Assembly (NCBI RefSeq): GCF_900291975.1
Contig: NZ_OMPN01000001.1
Location: 1,178,001 to 1,242,000, forward strand
DNA length: 64,000 nt
Source of the DNA: Agathobaculum massiliense
GTDB taxonomy: Bacteria; Bacillota; Clostridia; Oscillospirales; Butyricicoccaceae
Reading direction: 5' to 3'
The stretch's first letter is position 1. Every line of letters starts with the position of its first letter. Positions 41,699 to 48,993 of the stretch are shown here, one piece after another. Position numbers and translations under genes: made by a program. The notes below the pieces were generated by a model that was not told the DNA's origin, did not search any database, and saw only the letters and a program-made list of their open reading frames with translations.

Positions 41699-41969
41699 GT
41701 GCATCGCCCGCTGGCCATGCATGCTGCGTTTCTGTACGCCGATATCCTGCGCTACGGCGGCGCGCTTCCATGCGAGCCGTCCGGCACTGCACGCTTCTGT
41801 TGTCCGGATGCGGATACCGCCAATGTGTTCCTTCTCGAACGGCTCGAGGATGGGGGCGGGCGACCGCGCCGCGCCCATCCACGCCATCCGGCAGGCGAAA
41901 CGGGAATGCGGCTCCTGCGGCTGCGCGCTCGATCGGCTGTATCCCCTCGCACGCGCGCTGCTTGGATAA
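41699..41969 (+). pseudogene. Probable degraded gene after ndk
   Basis: From 41699 or 41717 the frame reads MHAAFLYADILRYGGALPCE, then ARFCCPDADTANVFLLERLE, with the GC-rich third positions of real genes. At a G5 run (41852-41856) the sensible reading shifts to GDRAAPIHAIRQAKRECGSC, then GCALDRLYPLARALLG and a TAA at 41969. One base fewer would join the two. No ribosome-binding site precedes it and the upstream part (about 41640-41700) also seems shifted. The family is not recognised; a CGSCGC motif is near the end. Confidence 0.4.
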
Positions 41970-41979
41970 AACGGCATAC

Positions 41980-42021
41980 AAAAAAGGGCTTCGGAACCCA
42001 ATGGTTCCAAAGCCCTTTTTT
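41980..42021. terminator. Bidirectional terminator between the ndk side and pnp
   Basis: Stem AAAAAAGGGCTT-GGAACC / GGTTCC-AAGCCCTTTTTT, 22 bp past the pnp stop. Confidence 0.9.
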
Positions 42022-42042
42022 CACAGGATGCGGGAAGCAGGC

Positions 42043-44166
42043 TTACTTAATCTTTTCCTCTTCCTTAACATCCTTCATCGACAGGTTGACACGGCCCTTG
42101 TCGTCGATCTCCATAACCTTGACCCAGACCATATCGCCTTCCTTGACCGCGTCCTCCACCTTTTCAATGCGGTGGTCGGCCATCTTGGAGATATGCACCA
42201 TACCGTCCTTGCCTGGCAGCAGATTGACGAACGCGCCGAAGTTCATCAGGCGCACAACCTTGCCGTAGTAGATTTCGCCCGGCTCCGGCTCCTTGACGAT
42301 GGCTTCGATCATCTTTCTGGCCTTTTCCGCGTCAGCCGCCTTGACCGCCGCGATAGTGACCGTGCCGTCGTCCTCGATATCGACCTTGGCTCCCGACTCG
42401 GCAACGATGTTCTGGATCACGCTGCCGCCCTTGCCGATAACCTCTCGGATCTTATCCGGATGGATGTGCATAGTGGTCATCTTGGGTGCCCAGTCGGATA
42501 CGTCCGCGCGCGGCTTGTCGATCGCCTTGAGCATGATTTCATCCAAAATGCCGTAACGGGCAACGCGGCACTTCTCGAACGCCTGCTTGATGATGTTCGG
42601 AGTCAGGCCGTCCACCTTGATATCTACCTGAATCGCGGTGATGCCCTTCTTGGTGCCGGCAACCTTAAAGTCCATATCGCCGTAGAAGTCCTCCACGCCC
42701 TGAATATCGGTAAAAGTGGTCTCCTGGCCGCCGTCGGTGATGAGGCCGCAGGAAATACCTGCAACCGGCGCGGTGATCGGCACGCCCGCGTCCATCAGCG
42801 CGAGGGTAGAGCCGCACACCGAGCCCTGCGAGGTCGAGCCGTTGGACGAAATGACCTCGGATACCAAGCGCAGCGCGTACGGAAACTCGCTCACGGGTGG
42901 AATGACCGGCAGCAGCGCACGCTCTGCGAGCGCGCCGTGGCCGATCTCGCGGCGGCCCGGGCCGCGGGACGGGCGGGTTTCGCCGACCGAGAAGGACGGG
43001 AAATTGTAGTGGTGGATATAGCGCTTTTCAGTCTCTTCAAAGATGGTGTCCAGCTCCTGCGCGTCGCCCAGCGTACCCAGCGTGCAAAGCGTCAGCACCT
43101 GGGTCTGGCCGCGGGTGAACATGCCCGAGCCGTGTACGCGCGGCAGAACGTGTACCTCGGCCGCCAGCGGACGGACTTCCTCCATACCTCGGCCATCCAC
43201 GCGCTTGCCGTTCGCCAACCAGCGGCGCACGATCTTCTTCTGCAGCTTGTCCACACACTCCGCAAGGTTGGCGCCGTGCTCCTCCTTGTACTCATCGGAA
43301 AGGCCGGCCTCGAACTCGTCTACGATCGCGCGTACGCCCGCGTCGCGGACGGTCTTGTCGTCCGTGTCCATCGCGACCTCGAACTTGTCGCTTACCGCGG
43401 CCTCGAGCTTGTCAAACAGGTCGTGGTCAATATCGTGATGCTCGTACTCGAACTTGGGCTTACCGATTTCGTCCTTGATCCCCTGGATGAATGCGCAGAT
43501 CTTTTTCAGTTCCTCGTGCGCTTCCATCAGGGCGTTGAACATGTCGTCCTCGGGTACTTCCTTCGCGCCCGCCTCGATCATAACGATCTTATCCTTGGTG
43601 GCGCACAGGGTCACGTCCATCTCGGAAACCTTGCGCTGCTCGCTGGTCGGGTTGATGACCGTCCGGCCGTCCACGATGCCGACCTGGCAGCCCGCTACAA
43701 CATAATCGAACGGGATGTCCGAAATGGACACCGCGATGGACGCGCCCAGCAGGGCGACGACCTCGGGGGAGTTGTCATAGTCGTTTTCCAGCACGGTGCA
43801 GACGATGGACACATCGTTTCTGAGATCCTTGGGGAATAGCGGGCGCATCGGGCGGTCGATCTGGCGGGAGGCGAGAATCGCCTTTTCGCTCGGACGGCCC
43901 TCGCGGCGCATGAAGCTGCCCGGGATGCGGCCGACTGCGTACAGGCGCTCCTCAAAGTCCACGGAAAGCGGGAAGAAGTCGATGCCGTCGCGCGGCTTGG
44001 CCGACGCGGTCGCGGTGACGAGCACCGCGGTTTCGCCGTAGCGCACCAGGCAAGAGCCGTTGGCGAGCTGCGCCATCTTACCGGTTTCGACGGTCAGCTT
44101 GCGGCCGGCGATCTCGGTTTCGAAAACGCGGTAATTCTTAAACTCAAAGGGATTGATATTTGCCAT
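42043..44166 (-). CDS. pnp: Polyribonucleotide nucleotidyltransferase (PNPase)
   Basis: 707 aa. Two RNase PH domains (residues 10-215 with RYGETAVLVTATASAKPRDG, and about 305-545 with SRGPGRREIGHGALAERALL and SNGSTSQGSVCGSTLALMDA), a KH domain (MHIHPDKIREVIGKGGSVIQ) and a C-terminal S1 domain (GEIYYGKVVRLMNFGAFVNL). It degrades RNA 3'-5' with phosphate and influences sRNA stability. AAGGAGG precedes the ATG. It follows rpsO, the universal order, with a long leader hairpin between them. Confidence 0.98.
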   Translation of the reverse strand: MANINPFEFKNYRVFETEIAGRKLTVETGKMAQLANGSCLVRYGETAVLVTATASAKPRDGIDFFPLSVDFEERLYAVGRIPGSFMRREGRPSEKAILASRQIDRPMRPLFPKDLRNDVSIVCTVLENDYDNSPEVVALLGASIAVSISDIPFDYVVAGCQVGIVDGRTVINPTSEQRKVSEMDVTLCATKDKIVMIEAGAKEVPEDDMFNALMEAHEELKKICAFIQGIKDEIGKPKFEYEHHDIDHDLFDKLEAAVSDKFEVAMDTDDKTVRDAGVRAIVDEFEAGLSDEYKEEHGANLAECVDKLQKKIVRRWLANGKRVDGRGMEEVRPLAAEVHVLPRVHGSGMFTRGQTQVLTLCTLGTLGDAQELDTIFEETEKRYIHHYNFPSFSVGETRPSRGPGRREIGHGALAERALLPVIPPVSEFPYALRLVSEVISSNGSTSQGSVCGSTLALMDAGVPITAPVAGISCGLITDGGQETTFTDIQGVEDFYGDMDFKVAGTKKGITAIQVDIKVDGLTPNIIKQAFEKCRVARYGILDEIMLKAIDKPRADVSDWAPKMTTMHIHPDKIREVIGKGGSVIQNIVAESGAKVDIEDDGTVTIAAVKAADAEKARKMIEAIVKEPEPGEIYYGKVVRLMNFGAFVNLLPGKDGMVHISKMADHRIEKVEDAVKEGDMVWVKVMEIDDKGRVNLSMKDVKEEEKIK

Positions 44167-44190
44167 TATTTTTCCTCCTTTTTGTTTGAC

Positions 44191-44287
44191 GGAGGGCGGC
44201 TTTTTGCTTTGTTAGCACTTGAAGCAGGGGCGAAGCACGTGCTTCGGCGCTCCTTCAACTGCTAAAAAGCGGATTGGCCGCCTTCCT
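44191..44287 (-). promoter_or_regulatory. Long stem-loop in the pnp leader
   Basis: Nested pairings GGAGGGCGGC/GCCGCCTTCC, GCTTTTT/AAAAAGC, TTAGCA/TGCTAA, TTGAAG/CTTCAA and GCGAAGCA/TGCTTCGG form a near-continuous stem of about 97 nt ending roughly 11 nt before the pnp Shine-Dalgarno. In Escherichia coli a comparable rpsO-pnp hairpin is cut by RNase III and used for PNPase autoregulation; the same use here is inference. Confidence 0.65.
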
Positions 44288-44302
44288 ATAAAATACAGAA
44301 AC

Positions 44303-44323
44303 AGGGGAGCAGACTGCTCCCCT
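44303..44323 (-). terminator. rpsO-pnp intergenic hairpin (weak terminator)
   Basis: Stem AGGGGAGC/GCTCCCCT, 16 bp after the rpsO stop, followed on the minus strand by TGTTTCTG only, so read-through into pnp is expected. Confidence 0.55.
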
Positions 44324-44338
44324 ATTTCCTTGTTTCAC

Positions 44339-44605
44339 TTACTTACGAATGCCGAGCTTGGCGATCAGCGCACGGTAGCGGTTGATGTCCTTCTTCTGCA
44401 GGTATGCAAGCATGGAGCGGCGCTGGCCGACCATCTTGAGCAGGCCGCGGCGGGAATGGTTGTCCTTCTTGTGGACCTTCAGATGCTCGGTAAGCTCCTG
44501 AATGCGCGCGGTCAGAATCGCGATCTGGACTTCCGGAGAACCGGTGTCGGTCGCGTGCGTGCGGTTTGCCTCGATAACGGCAGTCTTGTCTTCCTTGCGG
44601 ATCAT
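44339..44605 (-). CDS. rpsO: 30S ribosomal protein S15
   Basis: 88 aa from [80 protein letters not shown] are all classic S15. S15 nucleates assembly of the 16S central domain. An upstream in-frame GTG adds four residues but the ATG at 44605 gives the family start. Confidence 0.98.
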   Translation of the reverse strand: MIRKEDKTAVIEANRTHATDTGSPEVQIAILTARIQELTEHLKVHKKDNHSRRGLLKMVGQRRSMLAYLQKKDINRYRALIAKLGIRK

Positions 44606-44671
44606 GTGACGTTTCACCTTTCGTTGATAGATTTTTACTTACCCACAGGCCGGGCCGCGGCATGGTGAAAT

Positions 44672-44692
44672 GGACACGGTAGGAACGTGTCC
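44672..44692 (-). promoter_or_regulatory. Hairpin in the rpsO leader
   Basis: GGACACG/CGTGTCC with a 7-nt loop, about 70 nt upstream of the S15 start. S15 commonly represses its own mRNA through leader structures; this is a candidate site only. Confidence 0.4.
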
Positions 44693-44730
44693 GGTTGTCC
44701 GTCGGCTAAGCGCGGGGCGAAAGTACAATT

Positions 44731-44759
44731 ATCATATCATGCGTTTGCGGTTTTGTAAA
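44731..44759 (-). promoter_or_regulatory. Promoter of rpsO-pnp
   Basis: On the minus strand TTTACA, 17 bp and TATGAT, giving a leader of about 120 nt. Confidence 0.65.
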
Positions 44760-44872
44760 GTATTTTCTATCTTTTTATTCACCTTACCGCATTTTTACAC
44801 TTTTCTTTGTAAGTTTTGTCGAAATGAACAATTATGAATAAATTGTAAACGCGTTTTTGTCAGTTTTTCATC

Positions 44873-44901
44873 TTGCTTTCAAAATTTCCTGGCGCTATAA
44901 T
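44873..44901 (+). promoter_or_regulatory. Promoter of an orphan small RNA
   Basis: TTGCTT (44873), 17 bp, TATAAT (44896) on the plus strand; no plus-strand gene follows for 2.5 kb. Confidence 0.65.
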
Positions 44902-44907
44902 TTTAAC

Positions 44908-45020
44908 ATCTTCGGTGGACAGCTTTTTTGAGACGTTCTCGCTCGAAGCCGTTTTTTATTTATTGCTAAGACACGCGACGGGGCGGTGCAATAGCGCGGC
45001 CTGAAGTCGCGTTCTTTTTT
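44908..45020 (+). ncRNA. Candidate orphan small RNA (about 113 nt)
   Basis: Starts about 7 nt after a good TATAAT. The 5' part can fold CTTCG/CGAAG around GAGACGTTCTC. The 3' end is a terminator-like stem CGCGAC/GTCGCG (44974-45011) followed by TTCTTTTTT. No open frame with a ribosome-binding site is present. It does not match SRP RNA, tmRNA or RNase P RNA by eye, and it is too short for 6S RNA. It lies divergent from rpsO and converges on the MATE gene. Confidence 0.5.
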
Positions 45021-45032
45021 GCGCAGAACCAG

Positions 45033-45064
45033 AAAAAGAGACAGGCCGGCGCCTGTCTCTTTTT
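45033..45064. terminator. Bidirectional terminator near the MATE gene end
   Basis: Stem AAAAAGAGACAGGC/GCCTGTCTCTTTTT. A second GC stem (GCCGGC/GCCGGC, about 45071-45099) with C3T5 lies between it and the MATE stop. Confidence 0.85.
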
Positions 45065-45109
45065 CGTATGCCGGCCGGATGGTCCCCTTACGCGCCGGCC
45101 CCTTTTTGT

Positions 45110-46459
45110 TTAGCACAAGGCGGGGCGCAGGTCAAGTCGGAACTGCCGCACAGTGTACGCGATGGTGTACACCGCCATCACGCCCGAAACCAGCGGCGCG
45201 ACGCAGCCGAGCAGGAACAGGCTGTCGGGGCGGTAGGTCTGCACCAGGTACAGCAGCGGGATGCGCACGCACAGTGCGCCGAAGCAGCAGGAGAACATGG
45301 TGAACAGCGTTTTGGAGCGGCCGTTCAGATACCCGTTCAGACAGAACACAAACGTCACCATCAGGTAGTCGAACGAGCAGGCGCGGAAGAACGGCACACC
45401 CACTGCGATGGTCGCCGCGTCGCGGGTGAACAGGCCAATCATGCTTTGCGGCGAAAGCTGCGCCCATAGGAAAAAGCACGCCGCCGCAGCCAGCGCAAAC
45501 CCCAGCCCCGCGCCCACCGCGGTCCGCACGCGCGCCGGCCGCTGCGCGCCGTAATTCTGCGCCGTGAACGCGGCAAGCGCCGAGGCGACCGAGGTCGCGG
45601 GCAGCATGGCGAATACGTCGTACTTGCTCGCCACGCCGACCGCGGAGGCCGCGTCCACCCCGAGCGCGTTGACGACCGCGGTCAGGTACAGGAAGGAGAT
45701 ACGCACCATCAGCTCCTGGAACGAGATCGGGATGCCTACGCGCGCCAGCTCGCGGGCGCGCGCGCCGTCGATGCGCAGGTTGCGCACCGTAAACTTGAAA
45801 ATGAAATGCCCGCGGTTAAGGTACACGATTGCGCATACCATGCTGACCGCCTGCGCCGCGATCGTGGCCACCGCCACGCCGCGTACGCCCCAGCCGAACA
45901 CGCCGGTCAGCAGCAGATCGCCTGCGATGTTGAGCATGCACGCCAGTGCGATGAACAGCATCGGCCGCTGAGAGTCGCCATAGCCGCGCAGGATGGCGCT
46001 GATGGCGTTATACCCGCAGATGAACGGGATGCCCCAGCCGCAAGTCACCACATACTGGCGCGCCAGCACAAACGCCTCCTCCGGCGTTTGCAGCGCAGTC
46101 AGGATAGGCGAGGCCAGACCAATCACCAGGATCATCAGAACCACGGAAAACGCCGCGAACACGGTCAGCGTAGTGCCGATGGACTTGCAGGTCTGCTTCT
46201 CGTCGCGCATGCCGGTGTATTTGCCGACCAGGATGGTGCCGCCCAGCGTCAGGCCGGTGATCAGGCTGGTGACAATCTGCGTCACCTGCGTGCCGGTCGA
46301 TACCGCGGCCACGCTCGCGGGATCGCAAAACCAGCCGATCACCGCCAGATCGACCGCGCCGTACAGCGCCTGGATGATATTAGCGATCAGGAACGGCACG
46401 GTGAAACGCATCAGCACGGGCAGCACGCGCCCCTCGGTCAATAGGTTTTTCTCTGTCAT
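45110..46459 (-). CDS. MATE-family efflux pump (MerR-controlled)
   Basis: 449 aa, about twelve helices. LPVLMRFTVPFLIANIIQAL, YGAVDLAVIGWFCDPASVAA, VSTGTQVTQIVTSLITGLTL and GGTILVGKYTGMRDEKQTCK, and in the second half VGVASKYDVFAMLPATSVAS and FTAQNYGAQRPARVRTAV. It exports drugs or metabolites across the cytoplasmic membrane. GGGAGG precedes the ATG. The promoter has the distorted 19-bp spacer of MerR targets, so the adjacent MerR protein should activate it. Confidence 0.92.
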   Translation of the reverse strand: MTEKNLLTEGRVLPVLMRFTVPFLIANIIQALYGAVDLAVIGWFCDPASVAAVSTGTQVTQIVTSLITGLTLGGTILVGKYTGMRDEKQTCKSIGTTLTVFAAFSVVLMILVIGLASPILTALQTPEEAFVLARQYVVTCGWGIPFICGYNAISAILRGYGDSQRPMLFIALACMLNIAGDLLLTGVFGWGVRGVAVATIAAQAVSMVCAIVYLNRGHFIFKFTVRNLRIDGARARELARVGIPISFQELMVRISFLYLTAVVNALGVDAASAVGVASKYDVFAMLPATSVASALAAFTAQNYGAQRPARVRTAVGAGLGFALAAAACFFLWAQLSPQSMIGLFTRDAATIAVGVPFFRACSFDYLMVTFVFCLNGYLNGRSKTLFTMFSCCFGALCVRIPLLYLVQTYRPDSLFLLGCVAPLVSGVMAVYTIAYTVRQFRLDLRPALC

Positions 46460-46489
46460 GGATATGCCTCCCTTGTTGTCTGCAAGAAA

Positions 46490-46520
46490 AGCATAAACCC
46501 TCCAGCAACCAGAGGGTCAA
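46490..46520 (-). promoter_or_regulatory. MerR-type promoter of the MATE gene
   Basis: On the minus strand TTGACC, a 19-bp spacer and TATGCT. The spacer holds the palindrome ACCCTC/GAGGGT (46497-46517), the operator style of drug-sensing MerR proteins such as BmrR. The -35 box overlaps the merR stop codon. Confidence 0.9.
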
Positions 46521-47347
46521 GAGGTATTTTCACTTTTTTTCACCGGCACCTGCAGCTCGGTCAAATACTGGGTCTCATCGCTGGTGAAGCCCGCATCGAT
46601 ATGCGTCACCTCAACCGAGTCCTCGGCCAGCTCGAACCCGCGCCGCGCGGCCTCGTCCAGCAGCAGCTCATAGGAGGGCGCGCTGTGCGCATGCGTGCCG
46701 CGGTAGCACACGGTCAACCATTCGCCCGCAGGCAGGTGGAGTACGGGACCGCCGTACTGCTCCTCCGGCTCGACGAACAGGAATATCCCTGTGTAGCGGT
46801 CGAACTGCCGCGCGTACAGTCGCTCGCGCGCGATTGACACGCCCACCTTGCCCAGGAACACCGCCGCATCCTGCCGGATATGGCTTTGCAGCTCAGCCAG
46901 CGGCGTTTCCAGATCGCCGCCCTGCGGGATCTCCTGCCGCAGGAATGCGATCGCGCGGGCGGGCAGCGCCTTTTGCAGCACAACGCCGGTCTTGGCCGTC
47001 CTCGCGTGCCGCAGGTCATCCAGCCGCCGGCCAATCCGCCGCTCGATGCGCTGCAGCTCGTCCAGCCGCCGCCGCGTGTCCGCCAGCTGCTCCTGCAGGA
47101 GCAGTTCCACCACGTCGGTATCGCGGTTTTCAAAAAAACCGCGAATGCGCTCGAGCGACACGCCCAGCGCGCGCAGGTATTTGATGGTGTTGAGCCGTTC
47201 AAACTGTCCCGCGGAATAATAGCGGTAACCGGTGCGCGGGTCCACCCGCTCGGGCCGGAGCAGGCCGATCTCGTCATAGAACCGCAGCGTGCGCACCGGC
47301 ACTGCGAACAGCTTATGCATCTCCCCGATCGTGAACAAGTCCTTCAT
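46517..47347 (-). CDS. MerR-family regulator with GyrI-like ligand domain
   Basis: 276 aa. The HTH and wings (LFTIGEMHKLFAVPVRTLRF, YDEIGLLRPERVDPRTGYRY, YSAGQFERLNTIKYLRALGV) are followed by a coiled dimerisation helix (EQLADTRRRLDELQRIERRI). The C-terminal GyrI-like effector domain ends with VEVTHIDAGFTSDETQYLTE. Such proteins bind bulky drugs and untwist 19-bp-spaced promoters. AAAGGA precedes the ATG. Its own promoter region shares the 123-bp gap with the divergent SPL-type gene. Confidence 0.93.
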   Translation of the reverse strand: MKDLFTIGEMHKLFAVPVRTLRFYDEIGLLRPERVDPRTGYRYYSAGQFERLNTIKYLRALGVSLERIRGFFENRDTDVVELLLQEQLADTRRRLDELQRIERRIGRRLDDLRHARTAKTGVVLQKALPARAIAFLRQEIPQGGDLETPLAELQSHIRQDAAVFLGKVGVSIARERLYARQFDRYTGIFLFVEPEEQYGGPVLHLPAGEWLTVCYRGTHAHSAPSYELLLDEAARRGFELAEDSVEVTHIDAGFTSDETQYLTELQVPVKKSENTS

Positions 47348-47470
47348 CCCTACCGTCCTTTCCGAGTTTGCCTGGGCATTCTCCTCCGGCTATTATAGCA
47401 TATCCGGACACGCATTGCCCGCTTTTTCTGGTATAATGGTAGCGGAATCCTCAGGAAAGGCGGTGCGGCC

Positions 47471-48355
47471 ATGCAGACCATACCGGCAAAGACCATCGTC
47501 ACCAGCACCCAAAACGGCGCGGGCTGGTTCGGCGCGCGCTACAATATGAATATCTACCGCGGCTGCTCCCACGGCTGCATCTACTGCGACAGCCGCTCGG
47601 AATGCTATCGCAACGACGATTTCGACACCGTCTGCGCCAAGCAGGACGCGCTGCGCATCATTCGCGACGACCTGCGGCGCAAAACGCAGCCGGGCGTAGT
47701 CTCCACCGGCGCGATGAGCGACCCGTACAACCCGTTCGAGCGCACCGAGCAGCTCACGCGGCACGCGCTCGAACTGCTCGCGGCCTATGGCTTCGGCGCG
47801 GCCATTGCCACCAAAAGCGACCTGATCTGCCGCGACATCGACGTGCTGCACGAGATCCATGCGACCGCGCCCGTGCTGTGCAAGCTGACCGTGACCACCG
47901 CGGACGATGCGCTCGCACGCGCGATCGAGCCGCACGCGCCCCCGCCCTCCGCGCGGCTGGACGCGCTCGCACGCCTGTCGGACGCTGGCCTTCCCACCTG
48001 CATCCTGCTCATGCCTGTGCTGCCATGGCTGACGGATACCGAGGAAAACATCCGCACGCTGGTGCGGCGGGCCGGAGAGGCGGGCGTACCGTATATCTAT
48101 CCCGCGCTCGGCCTGACCCTGCGCGACCGTCAGCGCGCCTACTTCTACCAGCAGCTAGACCGCTCCTTCCCCGGCCTGAAGCAGAAATACATCGCGCGTT
48201 ACGGTACACGCTACCAGTGCGCCAGCCCGCACGCGCGGCAGCTTTGGACGGTTTTCACCCGCGCCTGCGACGAAGTGGGCATCTTTTACCGGATGCGCGA
48301 CATCACCCGCCGCTACCAGCGCGGCTTCGGCTGCGGACAGCTTTCGTTTTTCTGA
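47471..48355 (+). CDS. SPL-family radical SAM protein
   Basis: 294 aa. The radical-SAM cluster motif is YRGCSHGCIYCDSR (CX3CX2C, about residues 32-39). Then GVVSTGAMSDPYNPFERTEQ, AAIATKSDLICRDIDVLHEI, CKLTVTTADDALARAIEPHA and PTCILLMPVLPWLTDTEENI follow. Related to spore photoproduct lyase but in the shorter group whose substrate is not established. A TG-extended TATAAT (47429-47437) lies 33 bp upstream. Divergent from merR. Confidence 0.9.
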   Translation: MQTIPAKTIVTSTQNGAGWFGARYNMNIYRGCSHGCIYCDSRSECYRNDDFDTVCAKQDALRIIRDDLRRKTQPGVVSTGAMSDPYNPFERTEQLTRHALELLAAYGFGAAIATKSDLICRDIDVLHEIHATAPVLCKLTVTTADDALARAIEPHAPPPSARLDALARLSDAGLPTCILLMPVLPWLTDTEENIRTLVRRAGEAGVPYIYPALGLTLRDRQRAYFYQQLDRSFPGLKQKYIARYGTRYQCASPHARQLWTVFTRACDEVGIFYRMRDITRRYQRGFGCGQLSFF

Positions 48356-48429
48356 CATGCGCAAAGCGCATAAAAATCCCCTGCTTCAATTTGTTCAAAA
48401 CCGCCTTTGCGGTTTCGGCCTTCCCGCCG

Positions 48430-48681
48430 TCACTCCTCCGACAGCAGCTCCTCCGCAGGGACTTTGAAGATCGCGGCCAGCGCGCGCAGCTCTATATCCG
48501 TGACAAACCGCTTGCCGCACTCGATCCGCTGTATCGCATTCTTATCCAGATCAACGCCCTCCAACTGCATGCGTTCGGCCAACGCGCGCTGGGACACTTT
48601 CGGAGAAAGGCCAGAACGCAGCCGCGCGACCTTTCTTCCGCAGATATTGCAGCTTCCATCTGCTAAACGGTTCTTGTACAT
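48430..48681 (-). CDS. XRE-family small HTH protein
   Basis: 83 aa with AGGAGG upstream. CNICGRKVARLRSGLSPKVS, then QRALAERMQLEGVDLDKNAI, QRIECGKRFVTDIELRALAA and IFKVPAEELLSEE form a Cro/C1-type HTH; the CNIC near the N-terminus could bind metal. Two operator-like palindromes in the divergent gap suggest it represses itself and the 55-codon gene on the other strand. Confidence 0.88.
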   Translation of the reverse strand: MYKNRLADGSCNICGRKVARLRSGLSPKVSQRALAERMQLEGVDLDKNAIQRIECGKRFVTDIELRALAAIFKVPAEELLSEE

Positions 48682-48695
48682 TCTTTTCCTCCTAT

Positions 48696-48767
48696 TGACA
48701 TTTAGTAATTGTCATCAGCCTTATTATGTGCTATACTGCAAGCAACGATGACATTCAGTAAATGTCA
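48696..48767. promoter_or_regulatory. Divergent promoter with twin TGACA-N9-TGTCA operators
   Basis: O1 (48696-48714) and O2 (48749-48767) share TGACATT-type arms; O2 is a perfect palindrome TGACATT-CAGTA-AATGTCA. The plus promoter TTGTCA (48709), 17 bp, TATACT (48732) has its -35 inside O1, and O2 covers the early transcript. Confidence 0.85.
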
Positions 48768-48782
48768 AATGGAGGTGGCACG

Positions 48783-48950
48783 ATGTCTTTTTACGAACAG
48801 GCCCTGCAGCGCTTCCTCAGGGAATCCGGCGCCGCTGCGGACAGCGACGCCCGCCGCGCCCTGGCGGAGCAGGCTTTCCTTGCGGGCTGGCGCGCCGCCG
48901 GCGGAGAGCTGCTTCTGGTCGACCGTATCCCGATGGAAGACGAAAAATGA
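48783..48950 (+). CDS. Small protein (55 aa) controlled by XRE operators
   Basis: ATG at 48783 with GGAGG upstream. MSFYEQALQRFLRESGAAAD, then SDARRALAEQAFLAGWRAAG and ELLLVDRIPMEDEK: acidic-amphipathic helices, no signal or membrane segment. Unknown function. It is divergent from the XRE gene with shared operators, a layout used by toxin-antitoxin and phage-type switches, though nothing else supports a toxin. Its stop codon lies inside the terminator stem. Confidence 0.7.
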   Translation: MSFYEQALQRFLRESGAAADSDARRALAEQAFLAGWRAAGGELLLVDRIPMEDEK

Positions 48951-48980
48951 TCCCCCAGACTCGTCTGGGGGATCATTTTT
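48943..48980. terminator. Bidirectional terminator
   Basis: Perfect 18-bp stem AAAAATGATCCCCCAGAC/GTCTGGGGGATCATTTTT with a 2-nt centre; includes the stop of the 55-codon gene and lies 13 bp past the S41-type stop. Confidence 0.9.
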
Positions 48981-48993
48981 ATTGCTTTCTTTT

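Noticed and set aside
41641-43839. 732-codon plus-strand frame over pnp
   Set aside because: Antisense to PNPase, which has all expected domains; low-complexity shadow protein.
44895-45116. 73-codon minus-strand frame after the MATE gene
   Set aside because: It spans two terminators and reads as low-complexity Arg/Lys text.
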